Assembly: GCA_965216365.1 (NCBI GenBank)
Contig: CBDCFT010000047.1
Location: 1-64,000 of the forward strand
Source of the DNA: CBDCFT01 sp965216365
GTDB lineage: Bacteria > Pseudomonadota > Gammaproteobacteria > Arenicellales > CBDCFT01
Reading direction: 5' to 3'
DNA length: 64,000 nucleotides
The notes beneath the pieces are model-generated. The model saw nothing but the letters and a program-made list of their open reading frames with translations. It searched no databases and was not told the DNA's origin. Below are positions 42,785 through 52,083 of the stretch, in pieces; the stretch's first letter is position 1; each line of letters begins with the position of its first letter. The translations under genes were made by a program, and so were the position numbers.

Positions 42785-43912
42785 ATGAGTTTGTGGGATA
42801 AATTAACCGGTGAATTTATTGATGTCATTGAATGGACAGATGACTCCTCCGACACCATGGTTTACCGCTATCAACGGCATGGTAACGAAATCAAGTTTGG
42901 CGCCATGCTTACCGTGCGCGAATCGCAGACAGCGGTGTTCGTCAACGAAGGACAAATAGCAGATGTCTTTCCACCCGGACTGTATCGCCTGGAAACCGCA
43001 AACCTGCCTGTACTCACCACTTTACAATCGTGGCCGCACGGTTTTCGCAGCCCGTTTAAGGCGGAAATCTATTTTCTCAGTACGCGGCAGTTTACCGATT
43101 TAAAATGGGGCACAAAAAATCCGCTCATGATGCGCGACAGCGAGTTTGGCCCGGTACGCTTACGCGCATTCGGCACTTATTCAATGCGTATCAGCGATCC
43201 AGCCGTTTTTCTGAAAGAGATCGCGGGAACAGACGGTTTTTTCACGACCTCCGAAATCAAGGATCAGTTGCGCAACATCATCGTGTCGCGTTTTTCGAAT
43301 ATTCTCGGCGAATCGGGCATTCCCATTCTTGACCTCGCCGCCAACTACGATGATTTAAGCGATTTTGTCACTGCACAAATCAGCCCTGAGTTCAAGGAGT
43401 ACGGTCTGGGTTTAAGCAAATTTCTGGTGGAGAACATTTCCCTGCCCAAGAAAGTCGAACAGGCACTCGACACCCGTACCAGCATGGGCATTGTGGGTAA
43501 CTTGCGTAACTACGCCGCCTTTCAAGCCGCCGAAGCCATGCGCGACGCGGCTAATAATCCCGCTGATGGCGGTGCTGCCGCAGGTATCGGTATGGGCATG
43601 GGATTCGCCATGGCGAAGAAATTAGGCGATGCCTTCAGTATTGCACCCGATGGGATACACGGCTCGGCCCCAGCAGACGATATGCCACCACCTATTCCGC
43701 GGATTTCGACTAAGTATTTTGTCGCCGTGCGCGGGAAACCGGAAGGACCTTATACGCTGGACGAGTTGGATGGCATGGCTTCATCGCATAAGTTAAAACC
43801 CAAATCGTTGGTGTGGCGCTCAGGGATGAAGGCGTGGAAAGCCGCAAACACCGTAGACGAACTCAAGGACATTCTGGCGGACGTACCGCCGCCATTACCG
43901 AAGAAGGCCTGA
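42785..43912 (+). CDS. SPFH-domain protein with C-terminal GYF_2 domain
   Basis: 375 residues. The N-terminal virion-core/SPFH-like domain (about 1-250) starts MSLWDKLTGEFIDVIEWTDDSSDTMVYRY and has FGTYSMRISDPAVFLKEIAG. A glycine/alanine-rich linker (about 255-300) follows. The C-terminal DUF4339/GYF_2 module reads YFVAVRGKPEGPYTLDELDGMASS ... LVWRSGMKAWKAANTVDEL and ends PPPLPKKA. The GYF_2 module may recruit partners to an SPFH platform. It lies 12 bases after TelA. Confidence 0.87.
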   Translation: MSLWDKLTGEFIDVIEWTDDSSDTMVYRYQRHGNEIKFGAMLTVRESQTAVFVNEGQIADVFPPGLYRLETANLPVLTTLQSWPHGFRSPFKAEIYFLSTRQFTDLKWGTKNPLMMRDSEFGPVRLRAFGTYSMRISDPAVFLKEIAGTDGFFTTSEIKDQLRNIIVSRFSNILGESGIPILDLAANYDDLSDFVTAQISPEFKEYGLGLSKFLVENISLPKKVEQALDTRTSMGIVGNLRNYAAFQAAEAMRDAANNPADGGAAAGIGMGMGFAMAKKLGDAFSIAPDGIHGSAPADDMPPPIPRISTKYFVAVRGKPEGPYTLDELDGMASSHKLKPKSLVWRSGMKAWKAANTVDELKDILADVPPPLPKKA

Positions 43913-45087
43913 TTCTGGCCGCAACGGCTGAAGACGCCGCACTCCTGGCATTTCCATGCCAGGAGTGCGGCGCGCAACTCGACTATGCGCCGGGCACCAC
44001 GGAATTGTTGTGCTCATACTGCGGTCATCGCAGTGCAATTCGTCAGTCCCAAGGAGATTTGGTCGAGCACGATTATTACTCTGCGTTAAAGAATATCGAT
44101 GGCCCTGACGATACGACTGTCAGCCTGACCGTTAAGTGCGAATCCTGCGCGGCTGAATTCGAATTTGACTCCAACGTGCATGCCGACGATTGCCCTTTTT
44201 GCGGCACACGAATCGTTGTTGACGGTCACGAGACTCGGCATTTCAAACCCCAGGGCTTACTGCCGTTCCGCATCAGCGCGAACCAGGCGGTTGAAGATTA
44301 CCGCAACTGGTTAAAGCGCTTATGGTTCGCGCCGGGCAAACTCAAAAAGTACGCGCGCAAAGACAGCCAACTGAATGGTATGTACGTGCCTTACTGGACT
44401 TATGATTCCGATTCGCGCTCCAGCTATTCCGGTGAACGCGGAACAATCTACCAAGTAGCACAACAAGTCCGGGTTAAAGTCAACGGACGCTGGACAACGC
44501 AAACCCGCATGGTTACCAAGATTCGTTGGACACCTGTGCGTGGCAACGTCCGCCGCCGGTTTGACGATCTTCTTGTATTTGCCAGCAAATCGCTGCCACG
44601 TAACATGGCACGTGAATTGGCACCCTGGGATCTGGAAAATCTCGAACCTTATACAGAAGAATATTTGAGCGGGTTTCGCAGCGAAGTTTACCAAGTCAAC
44701 CTAGAAGACGGATTCGATATCGCGCGTGAACGAATGCAAAGCGTCATTCGATCTGACGTTGCACGCGACATCGGCGGCGATCATCAACGCATTCATCGCG
44801 TGCAGACGGAGCACCGTAATATCCGGTTCAAACATATCTTGTTGCCATTCTGGATTGCCGGTTTCAGATTTCGCAACAAGACTTATCGTTTTATCGTCAA
44901 CGGTCGCACGGGTGAAGTCCAGGGTGAACGTCCATACAGTATTATCAAGATTGCTTTGGCGGTTTTGTTGGGGTTGATCGCGGTATTTGTAGTATTGGGA
45001 TTACTTGCAGGCGGCGAATACCAGTCCGGTGGACTCACCATACAGTCATGGCCGGATACGACCTGGCCATCATCCGGTTGGGAGTAA
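43813..45087 (+). CDS. Zinc-ribbon membrane protein; start uncertain
   Basis: The frame is open from a GTG inside the SPFH gene (100-base overlap). The recognisable protein begins at about 43951 with FPCQECGAQLDYAPG, so the true start may be a non-ATG codon near 43910. Two zinc ribbons are visible: CQECG ... CSYCG and CESC ... CPFCG. A central domain follows with YVPYWTYDSDSRSSYSGERG. Near the C-terminus is one membrane span (SIIKIALAVLLGLIAVFVVLGLL), then a short tail. Such proteins accompany SPFH/TelA clusters. A perfect hairpin covers the start region. Confidence 0.75.
   Translation: MALRDEGVESRKHRRRTQGHSGGRTAAITEEGLILAATAEDAALLAFPCQECGAQLDYAPGTTELLCSYCGHRSAIRQSQGDLVEHDYYSALKNIDGPDDTTVSLTVKCESCAAEFEFDSNVHADDCPFCGTRIVVDGHETRHFKPQGLLPFRISANQAVEDYRNWLKRLWFAPGKLKKYARKDSQLNGMYVPYWTYDSDSRSSYSGERGTIYQVAQQVRVKVNGRWTTQTRMVTKIRWTPVRGNVRRRFDDLLVFASKSLPRNMARELAPWDLENLEPYTEEYLSGFRSEVYQVNLEDGFDIARERMQSVIRSDVARDIGGDHQRIHRVQTEHRNIRFKHILLPFWIAGFRFRNKTYRFIVNGRTGEVQGERPYSIIKIALAVLLGLIAVFVVLGLLAGGEYQSGGLTIQSWPDTTWPSSGWE
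43935..43972. repeat. Perfect 16-bp inverted repeat at the zinc-ribbon start
   Basis: CGCCGCACTCCTGGCA and its exact inverse flank TTTCCA. It starts 23 bases after the SPFH stop and covers the first zinc-ribbon codons. It lacks a T tract, so it may control translation of the downstream gene, or be a fold-back artefact. Confidence 0.85.
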
Positions 45088-45178
45088 CCACGGCGTTGCC
45101 GCCAGATAATGGCTCTATTACGTGGCACTAAACTGGACTCCTGAAATCGGCGACCCAACCCTGGGCGAATGAACTACC

Positions 45179-45908
45179 GTGTTCGCATACATTACATGCC
45201 CGGTTCTTTGCGGCGCCTATGCCTTCAAAATCAGCCGGAGTGGCTCTAACCCTTTAGACTCACGCGAAAAGTGGTTTTGGATTTGTTTAACGCTGCTGGT
45301 GGGTTTCTTGAGCATCAATAAACAACTCGACTTACAGTCATTGTTCACAGAAATCGGAAAGACTCTCGCCCGGCATCAGGGCTGGTACGAGAACCGGCGT
45401 CAGGTGCAACTACTCTTCATTATCAGCGTCATACTGGGTGCGACCGGTTTTATCGCGGTAATGACCGTCACCTTGTGGGATTTGAAAAAAGAAATTTTGG
45501 CTCGCCGTGCTGGGTGCGGCTTTGTTGACCGGGTTCGTCCTGATTCGCGCTTCATCGTTTCACCACTTCGATGAATTTGTCGGCTGGGAATTAACCGGGG
45601 TAAGAATGAACTGGATTATGGAACTCGGCGCAATAACAATGATTATGCTTAGCGCACTGTTTAATCTGCAACGTCTAAGAAAACCGAATTGGTATTTATT
45701 TTTTGATATAAACCGAGGAATTCACTTGGGCTATTCGTGGGACTGCCACCTGCTCCTGCAGCGCCAGCACTTCCACCATCCCTGGCGGTCGCCACTCACT
45801 CCCTTGTCAGTAGTCAAACTTGCGCGGGCAGGTACCCAGCAAAAAAGCATTCCCCGTATATTAAATAATTCACGACAATCCCAATCTAATTCTCACCAAC
45901 AGCCGTGA
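45179..45908 (+). pseudogene. Small membrane protein, frameshifted
   Basis: From a GTG the frame gives membrane segments VRQ-QLLFIISVILGATGFIAVMTVTLW, then turns to nonsense. Removing one A of the A6 run at 45485-45490 continues KKKFWLAVLGAALLTGFVLIRASSFHHFDEF and a further span ITMIMLSALFNLQRL. A second extra T near 45699-45704 may hide a stop at 45711, so the real C-terminus could be there or further on. The family is not recognised. It follows the zinc-ribbon gene and may belong to that operon. Confidence 0.55.
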
Positions 45909-46584
45909 GTATCCGGCCATAACGGCGTTCGCGAGTGCCGAACTGTTCCAGCGCCTGGGTTAAATCGCCGCCGTTAAAATCAGGCCACATTTTCTCCACG
46001 AACAGTAACTCGGCATAAGCGCATTCCCACAACAGGAAATCGCTTAGGCGTTGCTCGCCACCGGTACGAATCAACAAATCGACGGGACCCGCACCTGGCA
46101 CAGAATGAATCGCCTGCTCCAACGCTGGCCAAAATTCTTCCTGCTCGATTGAGGCCTTGGTAGCCAACTGCGCGCCCGCCATGGCAATGGAGTAACGTGC
46201 GGAATAATCAACCGCTACACGCAACAACATTCTGTCCTGTTGCGCGGTTTTCGCCTCAGCATGTTCAATCGCTTTCACCAAAGAAGGTTTTAGACGATCA
46301 CGCCGCCCGATCACATTCAAACGAATTCCGTTTTCGAGACAACGTGGAATTTCCTTATGTAAATATTCTTCCAGCAACGCCATCAAGACTTGAACCTCCG
46401 CCGTTGGCCGTTGCCAGTTGTCTGATGAAAACGCATACAATGTTAAAACACTGATGTCCTGTTCCGCCGCGGTTTCAGTGACCTGACGCACTGCTTTAGC
46501 GCCCTGCCGGTGCCCTGCGCTACGCGGCAAACCTCGCTGACGCGCCCAACGGCCATTTCCGTCCATAATCATCGCGACGTGCAT
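45886..46584 (-). CDS. Isoprenyl transferase (UppS-like, second-type)
   Basis: 232 residues from the ATG behind AAGGAA. Cis-prenyltransferase motifs are AMIMDGNGRWARQRG (catalytic Asp), TLYAFSSDNWQRP, DLLIRTGGEQRLSDFLLW and YAELLFVEKMWPDF near the C-terminus. It makes undecaprenyl-type diphosphates for cell-wall glycan carriers. The usual companions (cdsA, dxr, frr) are absent, so it may be a paralogue of the essential uppS. It is last on a minus-strand set with a regulator and a membrane protein. Confidence 0.88.
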   Translation of the reverse strand: MHVAMIMDGNGRWARQRGLPRSAGHRQGAKAVRQVTETAAEQDISVLTLYAFSSDNWQRPTAEVQVLMALLEEYLHKEIPRCLENGIRLNVIGRRDRLKPSLVKAIEHAEAKTAQQDRMLLRVAVDYSARYSIAMAGAQLATKASIEQEEFWPALEQAIHSVPGAGPVDLLIRTGGEQRLSDFLLWECAYAELLFVEKMWPDFNGGDLTQALEQFGTRERRYGRILTAVGEN

Positions 46585-46640
46585 GGCTTGTTCCTTTCTT
46601 GGTGACTTCTGTTTCATTGACATGCTCAAAGTAGTTTAAG

Positions 46641-47036
46641 TTAGTTTCCCCGGCTGGTTTTAATGAGCGCTTCCATGTGACTCAGGTATCGATCAAAAGC
46701 CCGCCGTCCCTTCTCTGTTAAACGATAAATCGTTTTTGGAACTCTGTTTTCAAAGGTCTTTTTTATAGCGATATATTTCGCCTCTTCCAGCTTGCGCGCA
46801 TGCGTGCTCAAATTACCGTCGCTGGTTTTCAATAATTCTTTCAAAGCGCCAAAACTCAACGACGCATTCACCATCAGCGCGCTCATTATGCCGAGACGAA
46901 TGCGCTCATAAATTAACCGGTCAAATTCAGCAGCCGCATCATCCGCCAAATAACCGGCAATACCTTGCAGACGCTCCTGCTGTAGCGCAGTGGGTTCAAT
47001 CATATCTGCGCGCACGCTTTGCCGGTTAGCCGCCAT
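46641..47036 (-). CDS. Winged-helix transcriptional regulator
   Basis: 131 residues from ATG overlapping the preceding membrane gene; a start 24 bases upstream is also open. The winged-helix part reads SALMVNASLSFGALKELLKTSDGNLSTHARKLEEAKYIAIKKTF ... YRLTEKGRRAFDRYLSHME, typical of the small HTH proteins that are paired with a multispan membrane gene. It probably autoregulates this pair. Confidence 0.8.
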   Translation of the reverse strand: MAANRQSVRADMIEPTALQQERLQGIAGYLADDAAAEFDRLIYERIRLGIMSALMVNASLSFGALKELLKTSDGNLSTHARKLEEAKYIAIKKTFENRVPKTIYRLTEKGRRAFDRYLSHMEALIKTSRGN

Positions 47037-47631
47037 ATCGATTCGCGATGATGAAACCAAAAATGATCAACACAACGCCAAATCCAATCGCCATCATGAT
47101 GTCAGACCAAGCGGCGGGAAAAACATAGGTCAATACACCACAGGCCAAAAAGACAAAACCCATCAGCGGTACCGGCCGCACTGAAAACACTCCGGCGCTA
47201 AGCACGCCCACGCCAAACAGCAACAACCACATACCGGGCATGATATGAAACAAACCATGATGGTAGAAAACGGCAGTCATAAATGCAGCGACTACAATGG
47301 GCGGTGACAGACTCAGTAAAAAGCGGCGTCCCGCGCCGTGCACCAGACTGACATCGGCCTGACGAGCTTTTTGAATCATGGCATAACTGCCGGTGACAAA
47401 AGCAATAGCGGCTTCAGTCAGCCAGACCATCAGCCATTGAAAATCGGATTGCGCCTGATGAGCAAACCAGGCGGCAACAATAGCGGTAAAACCGACTAAC
47501 GCGATTGCCCGTCCCGGAATTGCCGTAAACGACATCGACGACTCGATGGTTCGACGGATATAACCGAGATGCCCGAGGGCGTGATTCTGCACCGAGGTGG
47601 AGTCGGCTGATTCTGTGTATCCGCTATTCAC
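47026..47631 (-). CDS. Multispan membrane protein co-transcribed with a regulator
   Basis: 201 residues. A hydrophilic N-terminus (SADSTSVQNHALGHLGYIRRTIESS) precedes about six spans, paired around RAIALVGFTAIVAAW, LTEAAIAFVTGSYAM, SPPIVVAAFMTAVFY, GMWLLLFGVGVLSAG, GFVFLACGVLTYVF and MMAIGFGVVLIIFGF. Function unknown. The gene pair of membrane protein plus winged-helix regulator with overlapping ends is a recurrent arrangement. Confidence 0.7.
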   Translation of the reverse strand: MNSGYTESADSTSVQNHALGHLGYIRRTIESSMSFTAIPGRAIALVGFTAIVAAWFAHQAQSDFQWLMVWLTEAAIAFVTGSYAMIQKARQADVSLVHGAGRRFLLSLSPPIVVAAFMTAVFYHHGLFHIMPGMWLLLFGVGVLSAGVFSVRPVPLMGFVFLACGVLTYVFPAAWSDIMMAIGFGVVLIIFGFIIANRYGG

Positions 47632-47825
47632 GGCGACGCATTTTGGCTATGCAGATTGCCATTGTCAAGTGCTTTTTAGTGCAAAGTTATTGATAAATAT
47701 GACAATATTGAGACATTTCTTCAATTATTGGAATTGGTCGTCGCAATCCAGCGACAACTCTATTCGTAAGGCTATCAACACAAGTGATGTATTGCGCAAC
47801 TCATCGAATTTCAAATCAGTTCAAG

Positions 47826-48725
47826 TCACAACCTATCCGCCAATCCCTTGCGAATTTGTTGCAACTCCTTACGCCGGGTGGGCGTAACCTTGGGGTAATG
47901 AATATCCAGCGACTCCAGCTCCTGTAATATAAGTTGCGCTACGATCAACCGCATGTTCCATTTATCATCCGCCGGAATAACATACCAGGGTGCGTGTGGT
48001 GCGGCGGTCGCTTTGATGCAGTCCTGATAGGCGCGCATGTAGTCATCCCAGTACCCACGTTCTTTAATGTCCGCCTCGGAGAATTTCCAGTTTTTTTCCG
48101 GTTCGTCGATACGTGCAAGAAAGCGTCTGCCCTGCTCTTCTTTTGACACGTTGAGAAAAAATTTCATCACCCGCGTTCCATTACGATATGCGTAGAGTTC
48201 GAAGTTTTTAATATCCTCGTAGCGTTGCTTCCATACGTTATTTATATTCCTGGTGAACTCGGATGGAACGCGCTGGTATTTTTGCAAAATTTCCTCATGC
48301 ACCCGGACCACCAGAACTTCTTCGTAGTAAGACCGGTTAAATACCCCAATACGGCCGCGTTCCGGCATGAAGCGATTGGTGCGCCACATGAACCCGTGAT
48401 CGAGTTCGCGGTCATTGGGTTTTTTGAAAGCATATAACTGTAAACCATGAGGATTCACGCCGGAGAACACATGCCGGATAGTGCCATCCTTACCTGCCGC
48501 GTCCATAGCCTGGAATACCGCCAATAACGCATAACGATCATGGGCGTACATCATGTGTTGCAAGTCGTCGATTTTCTCGCGCAAATCCTCTAGTTGATTG
48601 CGATAATCTTTTTTATCGTCATACAGTTTATCGATTTCAGTGGGTCGTCTTGCAAGCGAAAGCCGGCCTTTTCCGGTTACCGCAAATTGGTCGAGAAATT
48701 TCTTTTTCTTGTTAGATTTTGCCAT
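47826..48725 (-). CDS. Polyphosphate kinase 2 (PPK2 family)
   Basis: 299 residues. Walker A AVFQAMDAAGKDGTIRHV is near residue 72, followed by the PPK2 motif GVNPHGLQLYAFKKPNDRELDHGFMWR and a Walker B-like region RIGVFNRSYYEEVLVVRVH near residue 130. A basic N-terminal tail MAKSNKKKKF precedes it. It transfers phosphate between polyphosphate and nucleotides. It is 10 bases from AlaX; the two may share a transcript. Confidence 0.92.
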   Translation of the reverse strand: MAKSNKKKKFLDQFAVTGKGRLSLARRPTEIDKLYDDKKDYRNQLEDLREKIDDLQHMMYAHDRYALLAVFQAMDAAGKDGTIRHVFSGVNPHGLQLYAFKKPNDRELDHGFMWRTNRFMPERGRIGVFNRSYYEEVLVVRVHEEILQKYQRVPSEFTRNINNVWKQRYEDIKNFELYAYRNGTRVMKFFLNVSKEEQGRRFLARIDEPEKNWKFSEADIKERGYWDDYMRAYQDCIKATAAPHAPWYVIPADDKWNMRLIVAQLILQELESLDIHYPKVTPTRRKELQQIRKGLADRL

Positions 48726-48735
48726 CGGTTATCTC

Positions 48736-49482
48736 CTATGCAATAAATTCAACTATGACGCGCCGGTTATGTTTCCCCTTTTTCTCAATTTTCGCTACGC
48801 GAACCGGACCAATTTCCCCCGATGAAGCCACGTGGGTACCGCCACAAGGTTGTAAGTCTATTCCGTTGAAATTTACCAGACGCACACGTCCGCTACCTCT
48901 GGGAGGCTGCACAGACATGGTTCGCACCAGGTCGGGTTGGCTATCGAGTTCCTCATCGGTGATCCACTGCAATGTCATCGGGCTATCCTGCCGAATGAGT
49001 TCATTCAATTTTTGCGTAATCTCATCCTTGTTCAACGTATCCTGTAAATCGAAATCCAGGCGGCCACTGCCATCGCGAATCGATCCACCGGTCACGGGTG
49101 CGGGAACGACAGCGCACAACATGTGCATGCAACTGTGCATACGCATCAATCGATGTCTTCTTTCCCAGTCGATACGTAAAGTCACGGACTCACCCGTTAC
49201 CGGTAACTGCACACCCTCTTCCAGGATATGCAGGTGATCGCCGGTTTCACGATCTTTGCGCGTATCAACGACACGGAGTTGCGATCCATCAACACGAAGC
49301 AACATGCCGGTGTCGCCCGGTTGACCGCCCCCCATGGGATAAAACACAGTTTGATCGACACACACGCCACGCTCATCCACCTTAGTCACCGTTGCGGTGC
49401 ATTCCTGCAAATATCCATCTTCTCGGAACAATTCTTTAGTCACAATGTTTCCCTCTTTGTCTCTAAACTCGAATTCTTTCAT
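48736..49482 (-). CDS. Alanyl-tRNA editing protein (AlaX type)
   Basis: 248 residues from the ATG that overlaps the end of the flavoprotein gene. The zinc-dependent editing site is visible as RMHSCMHMLCAVV (HxxxH) and PCGGTHVASSGEIGPVRV (CxxxH), as in AlaRS editing domains. The N-terminal TVFYPMGGGQPGDTG is the beta-barrel segment. It hydrolyses mischarged Ser-tRNA(Ala). It is a stand-alone form without the synthetase. Confidence 0.9.
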   Translation of the reverse strand: MKEFEFRDKEGNIVTKELFREDGYLQECTATVTKVDERGVCVDQTVFYPMGGGQPGDTGMLLRVDGSQLRVVDTRKDRETGDHLHILEEGVQLPVTGESVTLRIDWERRHRLMRMHSCMHMLCAVVPAPVTGGSIRDGSGRLDFDLQDTLNKDEITQKLNELIRQDSPMTLQWITDEELDSQPDLVRTMSVQPPRGSGRVRLVNFNGIDLQPCGGTHVASSGEIGPVRVAKIEKKGKHNRRVIVEFIA

Positions 49483-51910
49483 TTTTGGGATCGTACAAGG
49501 GTTGTAACGATGCCGTGGCGGAACAACGCTCACCGGCAACTTCGATTTCGTACTTTCCGCTTGCAACAAAGTCATCGGTTACACCTTCGTCATTTGAAAC
49601 GTAACCCAATGCGATTGACCGGCCTAACGTGTGGCCAAACATCGCTGAGGTGGTTCTCCCGACCAAAACACCATCGCGAAAAATCGGCTCCTCGTGATAC
49701 ATCAATGGTTCAGGATCGTCCAACGCGAACTGCACCAGGCGACGCTTCAAACCCTGCTCTTTTTGTTTTAGCAAAGCTTCCCGGCCGATAAACCCGCCTG
49801 GTTTATCCAGCTTGACAACAAAATCAAGGCCTGACTCGAGTGGCGAATCTTCATCCGCAATGTCATCACCCCAATGCCGGTAGCCTTTCTCCATGCGCAA
49901 TGAATTGAGAGCATGGTAACCCGCATGCACCAGGTCATGCCGCTCACCTGCTTCCACTATCACATCGTAACAATGCGCAGCAAATTCTGTAGGAATGTAC
50001 AACTCCCAACCTAACTCACCGACGAATGTGACTCGTGTTGCGCGAACATACGCGTATCCCAATTCTATTTCTCGTGAGGTCGCGAACGGAAAAGCCTTGT
50101 GCGACAAATCTGTCGTAGTAACTTCCTGCAACAATGTCCGGGCATTCGGACCCATAATACTGATGGTCGCGTAGGCGGAGGTTATGTCTGTTAGAAAAGC
50201 GTGATCGTTTTCGGCGATATGCCGGTTCAACCAGGAGAAATCCCGCCGTTGTGTTGCTGCGGCGGTCACTATTAAGTATTGATCTTGCGCGATTCGCGTT
50301 ACGGTTAAATCCGCTTCTATTCCACCGCGCTCGTTTAACCATTGTGTATACACAACGCGACCGACGGATACGGACATGTTATTTGCGCTGACTCTATTTA
50401 TAACGCGCTCTGCATCACGCCCCTGCAAAAGAAATTTTGCAAACGATGTTTGATCGAACAATACTACTTGTTCGCGTGCCGCTTTGTGTTCGGCCGCCGA
50501 ATACTCGAACCAGTTTTGCCGCCCGTAAGTGTATTCATACTTTGCATCAATCCCCGCAGGGGCAAACCAGTTTGCACGCTCCCATCCGGACAGTTCACCA
50601 AAACAAGCGCCTTTGGCCGATAATCGATCATGCAACGGCGAGCGGCGCACATCGCGTGCCGTTTCCACCTGACGAAAAGGCCAATGCATTGCGTACAACA
50701 ATCCCAAAGCTTCTACTGTTCGATCATGCAGGTATTTCGCGTTGTTTTGAAACGGCGTGATGCGGCGTATGTCCATGTCACCCAAATCCATTGGCGGCGC
50801 CCCTTCGATAATCCATTCAGCCGTCACTTTACCTGCACCACCGGAGGATTGAATACCGATGGAGTTAAATCCGCATGCAACGAAAAAATTCCTTAACTCG
50901 GGCGCCTCGCCCAAATAATAGCGATTGTCCGGTGTAAAACTTTCCGGACCACAAAAAAATGTCTGAATACCCGCCTCTTCCAGCGCCGGGATACGATGCA
51001 TCGCGTTCATCAGCATAGGTTCGAAATGATCCCAGTCTTCTGGTAATTCATCAAAACAAAAGTCTTTCGGTATGCCGTCCATACCCCAGGGTTTTGCGAC
51101 CGGCTCAAACGCACCGACCAATAATTTACCTGCGTCTTCTTTAATGTAATTACACGCACTGGGGTCGCGTAAAACCGGTAATCCGGCGGTGAATTTGTCG
51201 GGCATCGGTTCGGTCAGAATGTAAAAATGCTCCGCTGCATGCAACGGTATTTTGACACCGACCCTGTTCCCGACTTCGCGCGCCCACATGCCCGCACAAT
51301 TCACGACGAACTCGGATTCGATTTCTCCATAATCTGTCGACACACCCGTGACACGACCGTTACCCGTCAGTATTCCATTAACTTTGACGTTCTCAATAAT
51401 TTTTGCGCCGTGCATACGCGCACCCTTGGCGAATGCCTGGGTCACATCCGCAGGGTTTATCTGTCCATCTTTTGGCAAATAGACCGCACCGACTATGTCG
51501 TCGATATTGAGTATCGGGTACAACTCCTGGGCTTGTTGCGGTGTCAACACATCCACTTCCAAACCGAAGCAGCCGGCCATCGAAGCGCCGCGTTGCAACT
51601 CCTCAAAGCGTTCCTCATCCGGTGCGACTGACAACGAGCCGTTTTGCTTAAAGCCGGTTGCTTGTCCAGTTTCCTGTTCCAGCTCGCCAAACAAGTCAGC
51701 GGTGTATTGTGCTAAACGCGTCAGGTTTTGTGTCGCGCGCAGTTGCCCTACCAACCCGGCGGCGTGCCAGGTGGTGCCGCAGGATAATTGTTTACGTTCC
51801 AGCAATACGACATCTTTCCAGCCGTATTTGGCCAAGTGATATGCGACGCTGCACCCCACTACCCCGCCGCCGATGATGACGACTCGAGTTTCATCCGGAA
51901 TCTGTGCCAT
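49463..51910 (-). CDS. FAD-dependent dimethylglycine/sarcosine dehydrogenase-like protein
   Basis: 815 residues from ATG with AAAGAGG ribosome site. The N-terminal DAO domain carries the dinucleotide motif VVIIGGGVVGCSVAYHLAKYG and the FAD-attachment-type SCGTTWHAAGLVGQL (about residues 10-60). A linking FAO_M region lies near 370-425. The GcvT folate-binding domain (about 430-720) includes YVRATRVTFVGELGWELYIPTEF, and the barrel ends PLYDPKNERIRV. This is the DMGDH/SARDH architecture, which demethylates N-methyl substrates and passes the C1 unit to tetrahydrofolate. It overlaps AlaX by 20 bases. Confidence 0.85.
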   Translation of the reverse strand: MAQIPDETRVVIIGGGVVGCSVAYHLAKYGWKDVVLLERKQLSCGTTWHAAGLVGQLRATQNLTRLAQYTADLFGELEQETGQATGFKQNGSLSVAPDEERFEELQRGASMAGCFGLEVDVLTPQQAQELYPILNIDDIVGAVYLPKDGQINPADVTQAFAKGARMHGAKIIENVKVNGILTGNGRVTGVSTDYGEIESEFVVNCAGMWAREVGNRVGVKIPLHAAEHFYILTEPMPDKFTAGLPVLRDPSACNYIKEDAGKLLVGAFEPVAKPWGMDGIPKDFCFDELPEDWDHFEPMLMNAMHRIPALEEAGIQTFFCGPESFTPDNRYYLGEAPELRNFFVACGFNSIGIQSSGGAGKVTAEWIIEGAPPMDLGDMDIRRITPFQNNAKYLHDRTVEALGLLYAMHWPFRQVETARDVRRSPLHDRLSAKGACFGELSGWERANWFAPAGIDAKYEYTYGRQNWFEYSAAEHKAAREQVVLFDQTSFAKFLLQGRDAERVINRVSANNMSVSVGRVVYTQWLNERGGIEADLTVTRIAQDQYLIVTAAATQRRDFSWLNRHIAENDHAFLTDITSAYATISIMGPNARTLLQEVTTTDLSHKAFPFATSREIELGYAYVRATRVTFVGELGWELYIPTEFAAHCYDVIVEAGERHDLVHAGYHALNSLRMEKGYRHWGDDIADEDSPLESGLDFVVKLDKPGGFIGREALLKQKEQGLKRRLVQFALDDPEPLMYHEEPIFRDGVLVGRTTSAMFGHTLGRSIALGYVSNDEGVTDDFVASGKYEIEVAGERCSATASLQPLYDPKNERIRV

Positions 51911-52083
51911 GTTTACCTCTTTTTTAGTGACCGTTATGCCGGATTCGTGTGCACGGCACGCTGAAACTCGGCGATTCTCGCAAACCGCGATTGTTCCGCA
52001 ATTAACCTTCTTGCGCAAGAATCGGATTGCACCCGGGCGCCCATCCAGTAAGCTATATACCAAGAAACCGAGGAACTAAAAAT

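Noticed and set aside
43813..43912. Long overlapping start for the zinc-ribbon protein inside the SPFH gene
   Set aside because: The extension is arginine-rich out-of-frame translation of the conserved GYF domain (overlap of 100 bases) and does not look like protein sequence; a start near 43910 is preferred though unproven.
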